NCBI GenBank assembly: GCA_002406115.1
Contig: DHNC01000002.1
Span: forward strand, 1 to 30,813
Source of the DNA: Christensenella sp. UBA4626
GTDB taxonomy: Bacteria > Bacillota > Clostridia > Christensenellales > UBA1242
Direction: 5' to 3'
DNA length: 30,813 nt
Part shown: positions 23,664 through 30,756 of the stretch, one piece after another
Position numbering within the stretch: position 1 is the first letter of the stretch
Layout: each line of letters starts with the position of its first letter
Position numbers and translations under genes: made by a program
The notes under the pieces: generated by a model
What the model saw: only the letters and a program-made list of their open reading frames with translations
Told to the model about the DNA's origin: nothing
The model's database searches: none

Positions 23664-23784
23664 AGTCTTTTGTTTGAATGTGTGTTATGCTTATAACACG
23701 ATTTTGATTGTGCTATTTGAAATACAATTTGTTGAATTGCCTTTGCTTTGAAACAAATTATATTTAAAGTCTGTAACATAGTCT
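23644..23784 (-). repeat. Direct repeat of the recN start region (two 25-base copies)
   Basis: Bases 23644-23668 and 23760-23784 match at 24 of 25 positions. Each contains the ATG and first codons of recN. The upstream ATG (23779) opens 43 codons and stops at 23648, overlapping the recN start in another frame. Confidence 0.75.
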
Positions 23785-23820
23785 ATGAATAAATTTCAAA
23801 TTTAAGAAAATCTTTTGATG

Positions 23821-24813
23821 TTATCTATTTGAAAGTTTTTCACGAACCAAATTGTTGATTTCGTCAGCAATTTCAGGGTGTGAAGTGAGATATGCTTTTA
23901 CATTCTCCTTGCCTTGACCGATTTTGTCGCCATTATAACTGAACCAACTGCCGGATTTTTCAACCACTTCGGTTTCAATAGCAGCGTCAATCAAGCAGCC
24001 CAAAATTGAGATGCCTTCGCCGTACATAATGTCAAATTCTGCGGTTTTGAATGGAGGTGCAACCTTGTTTTTAACAACTTTGACACGTGTCCTTGAACCG
24101 ACCATATCTTGACCATTTTTGATTGTATCAACTTTCCTTACATCAAGACGGACAGATGAATAGAATTTCAACGCCTTGCCGCCCGGAGTTGTTTCCGGAT
24201 TGCCAAACATAACGCCAACTTTTTCACGCAATTGGTTGATGAAAATAACCAAAGTTTTGCTTTTTGATGTTACGCCAGTGAGTTTACGCAAGGCCTGGCT
24301 CATCAATCTTGCTTGCAAACCGATGAAACTATCACCCATTTCGCCGTCGATTTCTGCTTTCGGTGTGAGGGCTGCAACAGAGTCTATGACAACAATATCA
24401 ACGCCGCCACTGCGAACCAATTGCTCGGTGATTTCAAGCGCTTGTTCACCTGTGTCTGGCTGAGAAACATACATAGCGCCGATGTCAACACCCAATTTTT
24501 GTGCATAGATAGGGTCAAGTGCGTGTTCCGCATCAATAAAGGCAGCCGTGCCACCCATGCGTTGAGCCTCTGCAATAACGTGCAATGCAACTGTTGTTTT
24601 ACCGCTGCTTTCTGGACCATAGATTTCAACAATCCTACCCCTTGGCAAACCGCCAACGCCGAGTGCCATATCAAGAGGCAAACATCCGGTTGGGATAACA
24701 TCAATGCCTTCGCCATAATTGGTTTCGTCCATTTTGATGATTGAACCTTTGCCGTATTGTTTTTCAATCTGAGCGATTGCCGCTTCCAAAGATTTTTTTC
24801 TGTCGTCTGTCAT
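23821..24813 (-). CDS. recA: Recombinase RecA
   Basis: Strand-exchange ATPase and co-protease for LexA. The 330-residue product carries Walker A GPESSGKT (66-73), the VIDSVAAL Walker B strand, loop 2 around FINQLREKVGVMFGNPETTPGG, and the conserved C-terminal domain. It is a little shorter than most (about 345-355) because the acidic tail is missing. The ATG at 24813 follows AGGAG. It is the second gene behind a LexA box and promoter at 25073-25112, following a small membrane-protein gene by 15 bases. Confidence 0.98.
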   Translation of the reverse strand: MTDDRKKSLEAAIAQIEKQYGKGSIIKMDETNYGEGIDVIPTGCLPLDMALGVGGLPRGRIVEIYGPESSGKTTVALHVIAEAQRMGGTAAFIDAEHALDPIYAQKLGVDIGAMYVSQPDTGEQALEITEQLVRSGGVDIVVIDSVAALTPKAEIDGEMGDSFIGLQARLMSQALRKLTGVTSKSKTLVIFINQLREKVGVMFGNPETTPGGKALKFYSSVRLDVRKVDTIKNGQDMVGSRTRVKVVKNKVAPPFKTAEFDIMYGEGISILGCLIDAAIETEVVEKSGSWFSYNGDKIGQGKENVKAYLTSHPEIADEINNLVREKLSNR

Positions 24814-24828
24814 AAATTTCTCCTAATA

Positions 24829-25050
24829 CTATTCGTCTGATTTATTTTGTGACTTAATTTTTGTTACAGCGTCGTTGATGATGCCCATCACACCACACGC
24901 AAATCCGGCCGCAACAATAATAATCCAAGTTGGATGCCAAACCTGAGCAACCAAACCGATGATGACATAGGTTAAAATACTGATTAACATCAATATTCCA
25001 CATATCGCATCCAAAATAATGCTTGCTTTTGATTTGTTTTCGTCTTTCAT
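24829..25050 (-). CDS. Small two-helix membrane protein, first gene of the LexA-controlled recA operon
   Basis: A 73-residue product of no family I recognise. After a charged N-terminus (MKDENKSK) come two membrane helices at about 9-33 and 39-61, then a lysine-rich tail. The start at 25050 is chosen because GGAGG lies six bases before it; a longer frame to 25101 would run through the promoter. It sits between pgsA and recA, the place of cinA in many Firmicutes. Small membrane proteins induced with the SOS response elsewhere (for example YneA and SidA) block cell division; a similar role is only a guess. Confidence 0.8.
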   Translation of the reverse strand: MKDENKSKASIILDAICGILMLISILTYVIIGLVAQVWHPTWIIIVAAGFACGVMGIINDAVTKIKSQNKSDE

Positions 25051-25072
25051 TTTGTCCTCCAAAATTATATAA

Positions 25073-25101
25073 ATTATACAATTAAATATTAGGTTTGTCA
25101 A
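25073..25101 (-). promoter_or_regulatory. Consensus promoter of the recA operon
   Basis: TTGACA at 25101-25096 and TATAAT at 25078-25073 with a 17-base spacer, both perfect. A LexA-type box overlaps the -35. Confidence 0.88.
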
Positions 25102-25112
25102 ACATTTGTTCG
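25099..25112 (-). promoter_or_regulatory. LexA (SOS) box of the recA operon
   Basis: CGAACAAATGTTTG on the minus strand fits the Gram-positive consensus CGAACRNRYGTTYC at 13 of 14 positions. It overlaps the -35 hexamer, the right place for repression. Confidence 0.82.
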
Positions 25113-25142
25113 ATAAAAATTTTATTTTTTCACATACAAAAT

Positions 25143-25733
25143 CTATTTTTCATCTTTAAAACATTCTCTGTTTTTAACAAGATAGTGAATGCCAGATACA
25201 ATTGTCAAAATTGTTGCCAATCCAATCAACACATAACTGATGATTGCAAATGTTGTGATAACTGTGGCAGAAGCAAAACCGCAAACTGCCAAATAAGAAA
25301 CGAGCATTGCGAATGGCAAAGCGACCATTTGAACAACAGTTTTAAGTTTGCCCCATTTGTCTGCCGCCAAAACTACGCCTTTTGTTGCAGCGATTTGCCT
25401 TAGCGCACTGACTGCATATTCCCTAGCAACGATTATAGCCACAACAATCACGCCCCATGGTGCAGGGATTGTGCCGTCGATGGCGATAAGTAAAAATGCT
25501 GTAGATGTCAAAAGTTTGTCCGCAATCGGGTCAAGGAACTTGCCTAAATCCGTGATTAAATTGTTTTTCCTAGCAATTTTGCCGTCCAACATATCTGTAA
25601 GTGCCGCTAAAATAAAAAGAACTATTGCAACAATTTTGCCGATGCCATAAGGGATAAAATCCGCCAGATAAAAGAACATCATGAACGGCACCATAATTAT
25701 ACGCAATAGTGAAAGTTTGTTTGGTAAATTCAT
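25143..25733 (-). CDS. pgsA: CDP-diacylglycerol-glycerol-3-phosphate 3-phosphatidyltransferase
   Basis: Makes phosphatidylglycerophosphate, the first committed step to phosphatidylglycerol and cardiolipin, in the membrane. The 196-residue product has the CDP-alcohol transferase motif with every residue in place: D50, G51, A54, R55, G64, D68, D72. The start NLPNKLSLLRII is typical, and about five further membrane helices follow. The ATG at 25733 has GAGGTG upstream. It lies directly before the recA promoter, a conserved pgsA-recA neighbourhood. Confidence 0.95.
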   Translation of the reverse strand: MNLPNKLSLLRIIMVPFMMFFYLADFIPYGIGKIVAIVLFILAALTDMLDGKIARKNNLITDLGKFLDPIADKLLTSTAFLLIAIDGTIPAPWGVIVVAIIVAREYAVSALRQIAATKGVVLAADKWGKLKTVVQMVALPFAMLVSYLAVCGFASATVITTFAIISYVLIGLATILTIVSGIHYLVKNRECFKDEK

Positions 25734-25778
25734 TAAAACACCTCGTAAGAAACGAATTTTTTATCGTTTTACTCTTAT

Positions 25779-25807
25779 ATTATATCAAAACATCAAGTCT
25801 GACGCAA
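25779..25807 (-). promoter_or_regulatory. Promoter of pgsA
   Basis: TATAAT at 25784-25779 with TTGCGT at 25807-25802, spacer 17. Confidence 0.6.
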
Positions 25808-25892
25808 ATATTTGAATATGTATATTTTGTAGATTTTTGGACTTGCAATGTTTGATTTGCAATTTTTATTTTCTCCACCTTGACCGAATTAG

Positions 25893-25920
25893 AAAAAATA
25901 TTGAGCATAAAACTCAATAT
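25893..25920 (-). terminator. Terminator of the nucleoside hydrolase gene
   Basis: Minus-strand ATATTGAG / CTCAATAT hairpin with a seven-base loop followed by six T, just past the stop. Confidence 0.85.
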
Positions 25921-25928
25921 CTTTTGAA

Positions 25929-26873
25929 TTATTTGTAAAATTTAAACCTATCCAATTTTTTAATTGCCTCATAATAATATTGATGCATTTTCTTTTTGTT
26001 CACTTTTACAGCCAGCCTTATATGACTGCGACGATCTTTAACCATGGTGGTTTTGCCCGGCATTTCGTCTGTGTCGATTGTCACATCAACAGGAATGGTT
26101 TTGAACAATTTTGGAAATCTTAAACACATCATAGCGCAAGTGTCGTTTGTTGCAATGCGCCTATCTTGATATCCATGCTCCCAATATCCGTTATACATTT
26201 CATGTATAAATCTGCCAACATCGTTGATTTTTGCAATATTTTCCACTTCTTTTTCGTTAAAGTTTGCCAAATCACGACCCATGCGAGATGGAACCATAAC
26301 CATAGGGATGCCGCTGTTTATAACAATATTAAAAGCCTCTGGGTCACTTGACGCATTGAAGGAAACATAATGCTGCCATTTGCCTTGTGACTTCCAACCA
26401 TATGGCGAGCAGCCCTCACAATAAATGCACTTGATTTTGCCGATAACATCCGGATGCTGCTTGATAAGATAGCCCAAATTTGTGTGTGGCCCCAAAGCAA
26501 CAATGCAAACATTGCCGTTGTGAGCAATTATAGTTTTGTACATTGCTTCCACTGCTGGCAGTTCAATAGGTTTTGTCTTTACAGTTTTTGGTGGTTTGTA
26601 TCCGCCCATGCCGTCCGCTTGATGAATGAATGTTGCATCTTTGGACTCCCTTTCCATAGGCTTTTCTGCACCCATGGCGAGCGGAATATCCTTGCGTTTA
26701 AACTTTTCAAGCAAATGTAAAGCATTGCGAGTGACAGATTTTAAATCCAAATTGCCCGCAACTGTGGTTATTAAATCAATATTTACCGCATCATCATATA
26801 AACTCAATGCTATCGCCACACTGTCATCCACGCCGGGATCAGTGTCTATAATACAATGTATTTTCTCTGCCAT
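25929..26873 (-). CDS. Nucleoside hydrolase (IUNH family)
   Basis: Splits ribonucleosides into base and ribose for salvage. The 314-residue product begins with the calcium-binding motif D10-T-D12-P-G-V-D16-D17 and continues with the family segments HADGMGG-like HQADGMGGY, ALGPHTNLGYLI and the NASSDPEAFNIV loop. The start is the ATG at 26873, preceded by GGAG; an ATG 27 bases upstream lies in the promoter region. The substrate preference cannot be read from sequence. It is a single-gene unit with its own promoter and terminator. Confidence 0.93.
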   Translation of the reverse strand: MAEKIHCIIDTDPGVDDSVAIALSLYDDAVNIDLITTVAGNLDLKSVTRNALHLLEKFKRKDIPLAMGAEKPMERESKDATFIHQADGMGGYKPPKTVKTKPIELPAVEAMYKTIIAHNGNVCIVALGPHTNLGYLIKQHPDVIGKIKCIYCEGCSPYGWKSQGKWQHYVSFNASSDPEAFNIVINSGIPMVMVPSRMGRDLANFNEKEVENIAKINDVGRFIHEMYNGYWEHGYQDRRIATNDTCAMMCLRFPKLFKTIPVDVTIDTDEMPGKTTMVKDRRSHIRLAVKVNKKKMHQYYYEAIKKLDRFKFYK

Positions 26874-26891
26874 ATAATTCTCCGTTTGACT

Positions 26892-26920
26892 ATTATACAA
26901 AATTATATGTCAATTTACAA
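26892..26920 (-). promoter_or_regulatory. Promoter of the nucleoside hydrolase gene
   Basis: TATAAT at 26897-26892 and TTGTAA at 26920-26915, spacer 17. The remaining gap to the tRNA (26921-27167) has no gene. A TTGACA at 26979-26984 on the plus strand lacks a good -10. Confidence 0.6.
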
Positions 26921-27167
26921 ATGATTTTGCCAAAATGTAAAATTTCGTGCTTGGTTTGCCAATTTTTGCATTAAAAACTTGACATTCATCAAAATATGTG
27001 TTAATTTTATGTTCAGCAATGGTCACCGGCGGCTTTTTGCTGACAGAAAATGGATTTAAAACAAAAATGCGTTTTGTTGTCACCAGCAAACAACCACCCA
27101 CACATATAATAATATGTAAGGGCTGATGCCTCAAATATGTAATCACCATTGCACCCAACTCAATTAT

Positions 27168-27254
27168 GCGGATATGGCGGAATTGGCAGACGCGCAAGAC
27201 TAAGGATCTTGTGAAGTAACATTCTTGCAGGTTCAAGTCCTGTTATCCGCACCA
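27168..27254 (+). tRNA. tRNA-Leu (anticodon AAG)
   Basis: Eighty-seven bases. Acceptor GCGGATA/TATCCGC, encoded ACCA end, anticodon stem CAAGA/TCTTG with loop CTAAGGA, a long variable arm typical of Leu, and a TTCAAGT T-loop. The A at the wobble position would need conversion to inosine by TadA to read CUC and CUU efficiently. A36 and the tRNA form leave no doubt that it is Leu. Confidence 0.95.
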
Positions 27255-27265
27255 TCACTCGAAAG

Positions 27266-27293
27266 CACAAGTTTTAGCGACTTGTGTTTTTTT
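27266..27293 (+). terminator. Terminator of tRNA-Leu
   Basis: CACAAGT / ACTTGTG hairpin followed by seven T, twelve bases after the tRNA. Confidence 0.9.
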
Positions 27294-27331
27294 AATATAA
27301 AAAAAGGTTGAAAAAAATATGGGATTAGGGG

Positions 27332-27360
27332 TTGACAAGGGCGGGAAAGTGTTGTAATAT
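27332..27360 (+). promoter_or_regulatory. Promoter of the NUDIX gene
   Basis: TTGACA at 27332-27337 and TAATAT at 27355-27360, spacer 17, giving a leader of about 150 bases. Confidence 0.75.
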
Positions 27361-27366
27361 CAAAGT

Positions 27367-27519
27367 ACAAATATTCGTCCATTCCGTTTGTTTAAGTTGG
27401 AAGATTAAGTTCTTAAGAATGGCAAAAATACATGCAACTATAATTTGGCTGTGTTATTTTTGCTTATGAATAAGGAGGTTAATTTTAACAGCTTAAACAA
27501 TTTTTTTTAGGAGAGAAAT
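27367..27519 (+). promoter_or_regulatory. Long leader of the NUDIX mRNA with a stem and two tiny frames
   Basis: CCATT (from about 27379) can pair with AATGG (27418-27422), extended by TTTAAG/CTTAAG inside. Two short frames follow: ATG at 27419 (16 codons, ending TGA at 27467) and an overlapping ATG at 27466 (14 codons, ending TAG at 27508 just before the NUDIX ribosome site). Neither has a clear ribosome site. I recognise no known regulatory RNA. Confidence 0.35.
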
Positions 27520-28026
27520 ATGGAAAATTTGAAAACAATTAAAGCAACTTTAACATTATTTATGAAAGACGGCAAAATTTTGCTGGGAGAAAAGAAACGT
27601 GGTTTTGCAAAAGGCACATTGAACGGCATTGGTGGCAAGCAAGACCCGGGCGAAACAATCGAGCAAGCGATGATTAGGGAATGTGAAGAGGAAATTGGTG
27701 CAAAGCCAACCGAATACAATCAAGTGGGTCAAATCAATTTTGATTTATGGTACAAAGGCGAGCACTCCAAAATGGAAATGTATATTTACAAGTGCTTTGC
27801 CTACACTGGCGAAATTAAGGAAACGGAAGAAATCATGCCAAACTGGTTTGATTTGACCGATATGCCATATTCCCGTATGTTGGAAGATGATTTGCTTTGG
27901 CTGCCATATGTTTTGGACGGTAAAAATGTTATCGGCAAAGTGAATTTTGACAAAGATATGAAAATGCTTTACCACAATTTTAAAGTTGTGGACAAAATTG
28001 TTGAAGACGAAATTTTAAGTCTTTAA
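27520..28026 (+). CDS. NUDIX hydrolase, MTH1 (8-oxo-dGTPase) type
   Basis: Hydrolyses nucleoside diphosphate-linked compounds; the closest pattern is human MTH1, which removes oxidised purine nucleotides. The 168-residue product has a complete Nudix box (39-61: G39, E45, R53, E54, E57, E58, G60). MTH1-like segments surround it: EKKRGFAKGTLNGIGGK before the box, then EEIMPNWFDLTDMPYSRM, DDLLWLPYVL and VIGKVNFD. The ATG at 27520 follows AGGAG. The single gene ends at a strong terminator. A sanitising role is inferred from this similarity. Confidence 0.88.
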   Translation: MENLKTIKATLTLFMKDGKILLGEKKRGFAKGTLNGIGGKQDPGETIEQAMIRECEEEIGAKPTEYNQVGQINFDLWYKGEHSKMEMYIYKCFAYTGEIKETEEIMPNWFDLTDMPYSRMLEDDLLWLPYVLDGKNVIGKVNFDKDMKMLYHNFKVVDKIVEDEILSL

Positions 28027-28037
28027 ACCAACAAAAA

Positions 28038-28061
28038 ACATCTCACACGAGATGTTTTTTT
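28038..28061 (+). terminator. Terminator of the NUDIX gene
   Basis: ACATCTC / GAGATGT hairpin with an ACAC loop and a T-run. Bases 28062-28196 hold nothing recognisable. Confidence 0.9.
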
Positions 28062-28196
28062 GTGGATAAAACAAACATAATTTTTAACCATGCGTGAAAC
28101 AAATTGGATTTTATATCAGAACAAAAGCCCGCTTAAAAATCGTCCTCTTACGCCGTTTTGCCCCGCTTGCCCTACGGCCTCATATTTAATGTAAGA

Positions 28197-29042
28197 TTAA
28201 AGATTTTGTTCGTGCAATGTCAAGGTGTTTTGCAAAAGTTCAGCGATAGTCATAGGCCCCACTCCGCCTGGCACCGGTGTGATATACGACGCTTTTTGTT
28301 TGACTTTATCAAAATCCACGTCGCCAACAAGCCCTGTTTCAAGGCGATTTATGCCCACATCAATCACAACTGCGCCCTGTTTAACCATGTCCGCACTGAC
28401 ATAATTTGGTTTGCCAATTGCCACAATCAAAATGTCTGCTTGACGGGTGACATCTGCCAAATTTTGTGTTTTTGAGTGGCAGACAGTGACCGTTGCATTG
28501 CGTTGTTCCAACAAATTTGCAACCGATTTTCCAACCAACAAACTCCTGCCAATCACAACCGCTTGTTTGCCATCGATTTGAATGTTGTAATGGTCAAGCA
28601 AATCAATGATGCCTGCGGCGGTGCATGGTGCAACAATATGCTTGCCAGCAAAAAGACGCCCGAGGTTTAAATCGGTCAAACTATCCACATCTTTGCTTGG
28701 TGAAATGAGGTTTATCAGTGCATTTTCATCCAAATGTTTTGGCAAAGGCAATTGAAGAAGAATGCCAGAAATATTTTTATCCGCATTTAAGGTTGAAATA
28801 ACATCAGCCACTTCTTGCTCGGTTGAATCTGCTGACAACCTTTTTATCACCGAATTTATGCCGGCGTTTTTGCACGCTGTTTCTTTGTTCCTAACATAAA
28901 CCTGGCTGGCGGGGTCGTCCCCCACAAGCACGCACGCCAAAGTTGGCACTGGCCTACCTTTTGAAACAAAATTTTGTTCAATCCTTTGTGCAATCATCTT
29001 TTTAATAAGTGTTGCAACCTCTTTTCCGTTTATAATTTCCAT
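28197..29042 (-). CDS. folD: Methylenetetrahydrofolate dehydrogenase / methenyltetrahydrofolate cyclohydrolase
   Basis: Bifunctional enzyme interconverting 5,10-methylene-, methenyl- and 10-formyl-tetrahydrofolate with NADP. The 281-residue product has the catalytic Y49-x3-K53 pair (VYVRNKETACKNAGI), LLQLPLP, the KDVDSLTDLNLGRL loop, the Rossmann segment VVIGRSLLVGKSVANLL, and PVPGGVGPMTIAELL near the end. The length is typical. The ATG at 29042 lies nine bases after the dipeptidase gene and lacks a strong ribosome site, so it may depend on coupling. Confidence 0.97.
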   Translation of the reverse strand: MEIINGKEVATLIKKMIAQRIEQNFVSKGRPVPTLACVLVGDDPASQVYVRNKETACKNAGINSVIKRLSADSTEQEVADVISTLNADKNISGILLQLPLPKHLDENALINLISPSKDVDSLTDLNLGRLFAGKHIVAPCTAAGIIDLLDHYNIQIDGKQAVVIGRSLLVGKSVANLLEQRNATVTVCHSKTQNLADVTRQADILIVAIGKPNYVSADMVKQGAVVIDVGINRLETGLVGDVDFDKVKQKASYITPVPGGVGPMTIAELLQNTLTLHEQNL

Positions 29043-29051
29043 ACTTTTATG

Positions 29052-29930
29052 TTAACTTTTGTTGTCCGGATTGTCAACGATAGTGCGGGACAAAAAGCAT
29101 ATATAATTTTTATGAAAGATATAAGCCAAATCTTTTTCAAGCCCGAATGATTTTAAAGCGTTTTTCACCTTGTTTAAATCCTTGTAATCCGTTATATCTT
29201 GCGGCAACTTTTGTGGATTTATGCCAAAAAAATCCGTGCCAAAACCAAAATTTTTGCCGCCAAAGGTTTTAATTAAATATGCAAATTGTTTTGCAATATC
29301 CGCTGAAAATATTGGCTTGTGCGACACAAAATCCTGATACAATGTAAGCCCCAAATAGCCATTTGTTTCCACTATTCTTTGGATTTGTCTATTTGTCAAA
29401 TTTCGTTTGTGCCTACAATGAGCAAACAAATTTGCGTGCGAGCAATATATCGGCTTTGTTGTTATTTTTGCAAACTGCCAAAACGACAACTTGTTTAAAT
29501 GTGCCGTGTCCACCAAAATGTTGTTTTGCTCCAAAACACGCACAACTTTTTTGCCAAGTTCGCTAAGTCCGCCGTCATCCAACGCCCCACCTGCAAACTG
29601 ATTGTTTTTGTTCCATGTAAGGGTGGCGGAAACTGGCTTAAGTTTAACAATCCTCATTAAATCTTGTTCACTTTTAACAAAGCCCAAATCTTCAATTGAC
29701 AGCAAAAACCGACAGACCTGCCTGCCGTTTATGGTGTATTTTTTGTTGTAAGCCTCCACCTCTTTTGCAAAATTTTCAACATCATCCACGTTCAAATTTT
29801 GCTCAGTGGTAAAAACCGCACAACTCAAAACTTTAACGCCGCTTAAAACAAAGTTTTCCACAATTTGTGCACGTTTAGTTATGTCTTTTTCCGCCGTCAA
29901 AAAATCATTATGTGCATCAGCAATTTTCAT
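29052..29930 (-). CDS. Membrane dipeptidase-like zinc hydrolase (peptidase M19)
   Basis: Renal-dipeptidase-family enzyme, probably cleaving dipeptides including D-amino-acid-containing ones. The 292-residue product keeps the metal and catalytic residues: H7 and D9 (DAHND), E80 (SIEDLG), H144 (DTAHLN), H165 (SHANL) and D233 (GFGTDFFG). There is no signal peptide, so it is cytoplasmic. It is shorter than the usual 310-400. The ATG at 29930 has no ribosome site. It lies 34 bases after the small Cys-rich gene and nine before folD. Confidence 0.88.
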   Translation of the reverse strand: MKIADAHNDFLTAEKDITKRAQIVENFVLSGVKVLSCAVFTTEQNLNVDDVENFAKEVEAYNKKYTINGRQVCRFLLSIEDLGFVKSEQDLMRIVKLKPVSATLTWNKNNQFAGGALDDGGLSELGKKVVRVLEQNNILVDTAHLNKLSFWQFAKITTKPIYCSHANLFAHCRHKRNLTNRQIQRIVETNGYLGLTLYQDFVSHKPIFSADIAKQFAYLIKTFGGKNFGFGTDFFGINPQKLPQDITDYKDLNKVKNALKSFGLEKDLAYIFHKNYICFLSRTIVDNPDNKS

Positions 29931-29964
29931 AATAATAAATATGAAAAAACACCAAAAAAGTAAA

Positions 29965-30240
29965 CTATCTTATTATGTTTGCCTTTAAATACACTTCTTC
30001 CAAAATTTTTTCCACATCAATGATTTTATTTCTGATTTCCACACAAATATTAAAGCGGTCTGCATTGTTTGCCACCTTTTTTGAGAACTTATAATTTTCA
30101 CAATTAGGTTTTAAATTTGACCTAAGGTTTTTGATACAATGTCCGCTATCCAATTTGTGAATCATTGTCCATTTATCTTGCCACAAGGCGTAATGCTGGC
30201 AAAAATACTCACACGCCAAACAAATTTCTGGTATTTTCAT
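29965..30240 (-). CDS. Small Cys/His-rich protein of unknown function
   Basis: A 91-residue product not assigned to a family. Cysteines at 7, 10, 14, 35 and 47 and histidines at 16, 28 and 34 suggest a metal-binding N-terminal half (CLACEYFCQH, GHC, NCENYKF). The C-terminal half is a charged helix. The ATG at 30240 follows GGAG. It is divergent from the XRE regulator gene, with shared operator-like repeats between them, so it may be that regulator's target. It heads the unit that leads into the dipeptidase and folD genes. Confidence 0.7.
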   Translation of the reverse strand: MKIPEICLACEYFCQHYALWQDKWTMIHKLDSGHCIKNLRSNLKPNCENYKFSKKVANNADRFNICVEIRNKIIDVEKILEEVYLKANIIR

Positions 30241-30268
30241 TTTTTCTCCAATTTTAAAAAGTGCAATA

Positions 30269-30298
30269 TATTAACTTTTCAATTTAATAATAAGTCAA
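30269..30298 (-). promoter_or_regulatory. Possible promoter of the Cys-rich gene
   Basis: TTGACT at 30298-30293 and TTAATA at 30274-30269, spacer 18. An AAAAAGTGCA half-site lies just downstream at 30256-30265. Confidence 0.45.
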
Positions 30299-30300
30299 TA

Positions 30301-30354
30301 TTTTACACTTGTTAATCATTTTGGAATAAAAAAGTGTAAAAATATGCACTTTTT
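30301..30354. promoter_or_regulatory. Operator-like inverted repeats between divergent genes
   Basis: TTTTACACTT (30301-30310) and AAGTGTAAAA (30332-30341) form a perfect ten-base inverted repeat. AAAAAGTG (30329-30336) and CACTTTTT (30347-30354) form a second one that overlaps it. The repeated core AGTGTA/AGTGCA is a good candidate for the site of the neighbouring XRE regulator. Confidence 0.6.
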
Positions 30355-30368
30355 GTTATTGTTTAAAT

Positions 30369-30677
30369 ATGAAAATAAAAGAATTAAGAATAGAACAACA
30401 TAAAACTCAACAAGAAATGGCAGATTTGCTACAAATAGGTTATTCAACCTACAAAAATTATGAATTGGGAAGAAGTGAACCTAGTATTGAAATTTTGACA
30501 AGGATTGCCGATTATTTTAATGTTACTATTGACTATCTTGTCGGGCGTGAGAACAATCGTTTTATCGACACTTCAACTTTGTCCAGCGTTCAAATTGTTT
30601 TGTTGAACAAAATCAAAAAGATGAGCAAGCCTGAATATGAGGATTTGCTTGTATATATCGAAACAAAGGAAAAATAG
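30369..30677 (+). CDS. XRE-family transcriptional regulator
   Basis: A 102-residue protein with an N-terminal Cro/CI-type helix-turn-helix (about 5-58: LRIEQHKTQQEMADLLQIGY, then YKNYELGRSEPSIEIL and YFNVTIDYLVGR) and a short C-terminal helical part for dimerisation. It is divergent from the Cys-rich gene. Inverted repeats in the 128-base gap suggest it represses one or both. No ribosome site is clear before ATG 30369. The 79 bases after it hold no gene before the terminal repeat. Confidence 0.9.
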   Translation: MKIKELRIEQHKTQQEMADLLQIGYSTYKNYELGRSEPSIEILTRIADYFNVTIDYLVGRENNRFIDTSTLSSVQIVLLNKIKKMSKPEYEDLLVYIETKEK

Positions 30678-30756
30678 ACCAATTTTTGCCTTTAAATTTA
30701 TTGAACCAAAATTATTTCTAATATTCAAATCATTAAATAGGATGTTGAATTTACAA

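Noticed and set aside
27105..27110. TATAAT ahead of tRNA-Leu as its promoter
   Set aside because: No -35-like hexamer occurs at 16-18 bases upstream. The tRNA promoter remains unassigned.
26910..27236. A minus-strand open frame of 108 codons
   Set aside because: It overlaps the tRNA-Leu gene on the other strand and shows no ribosome site or recognisable motif.
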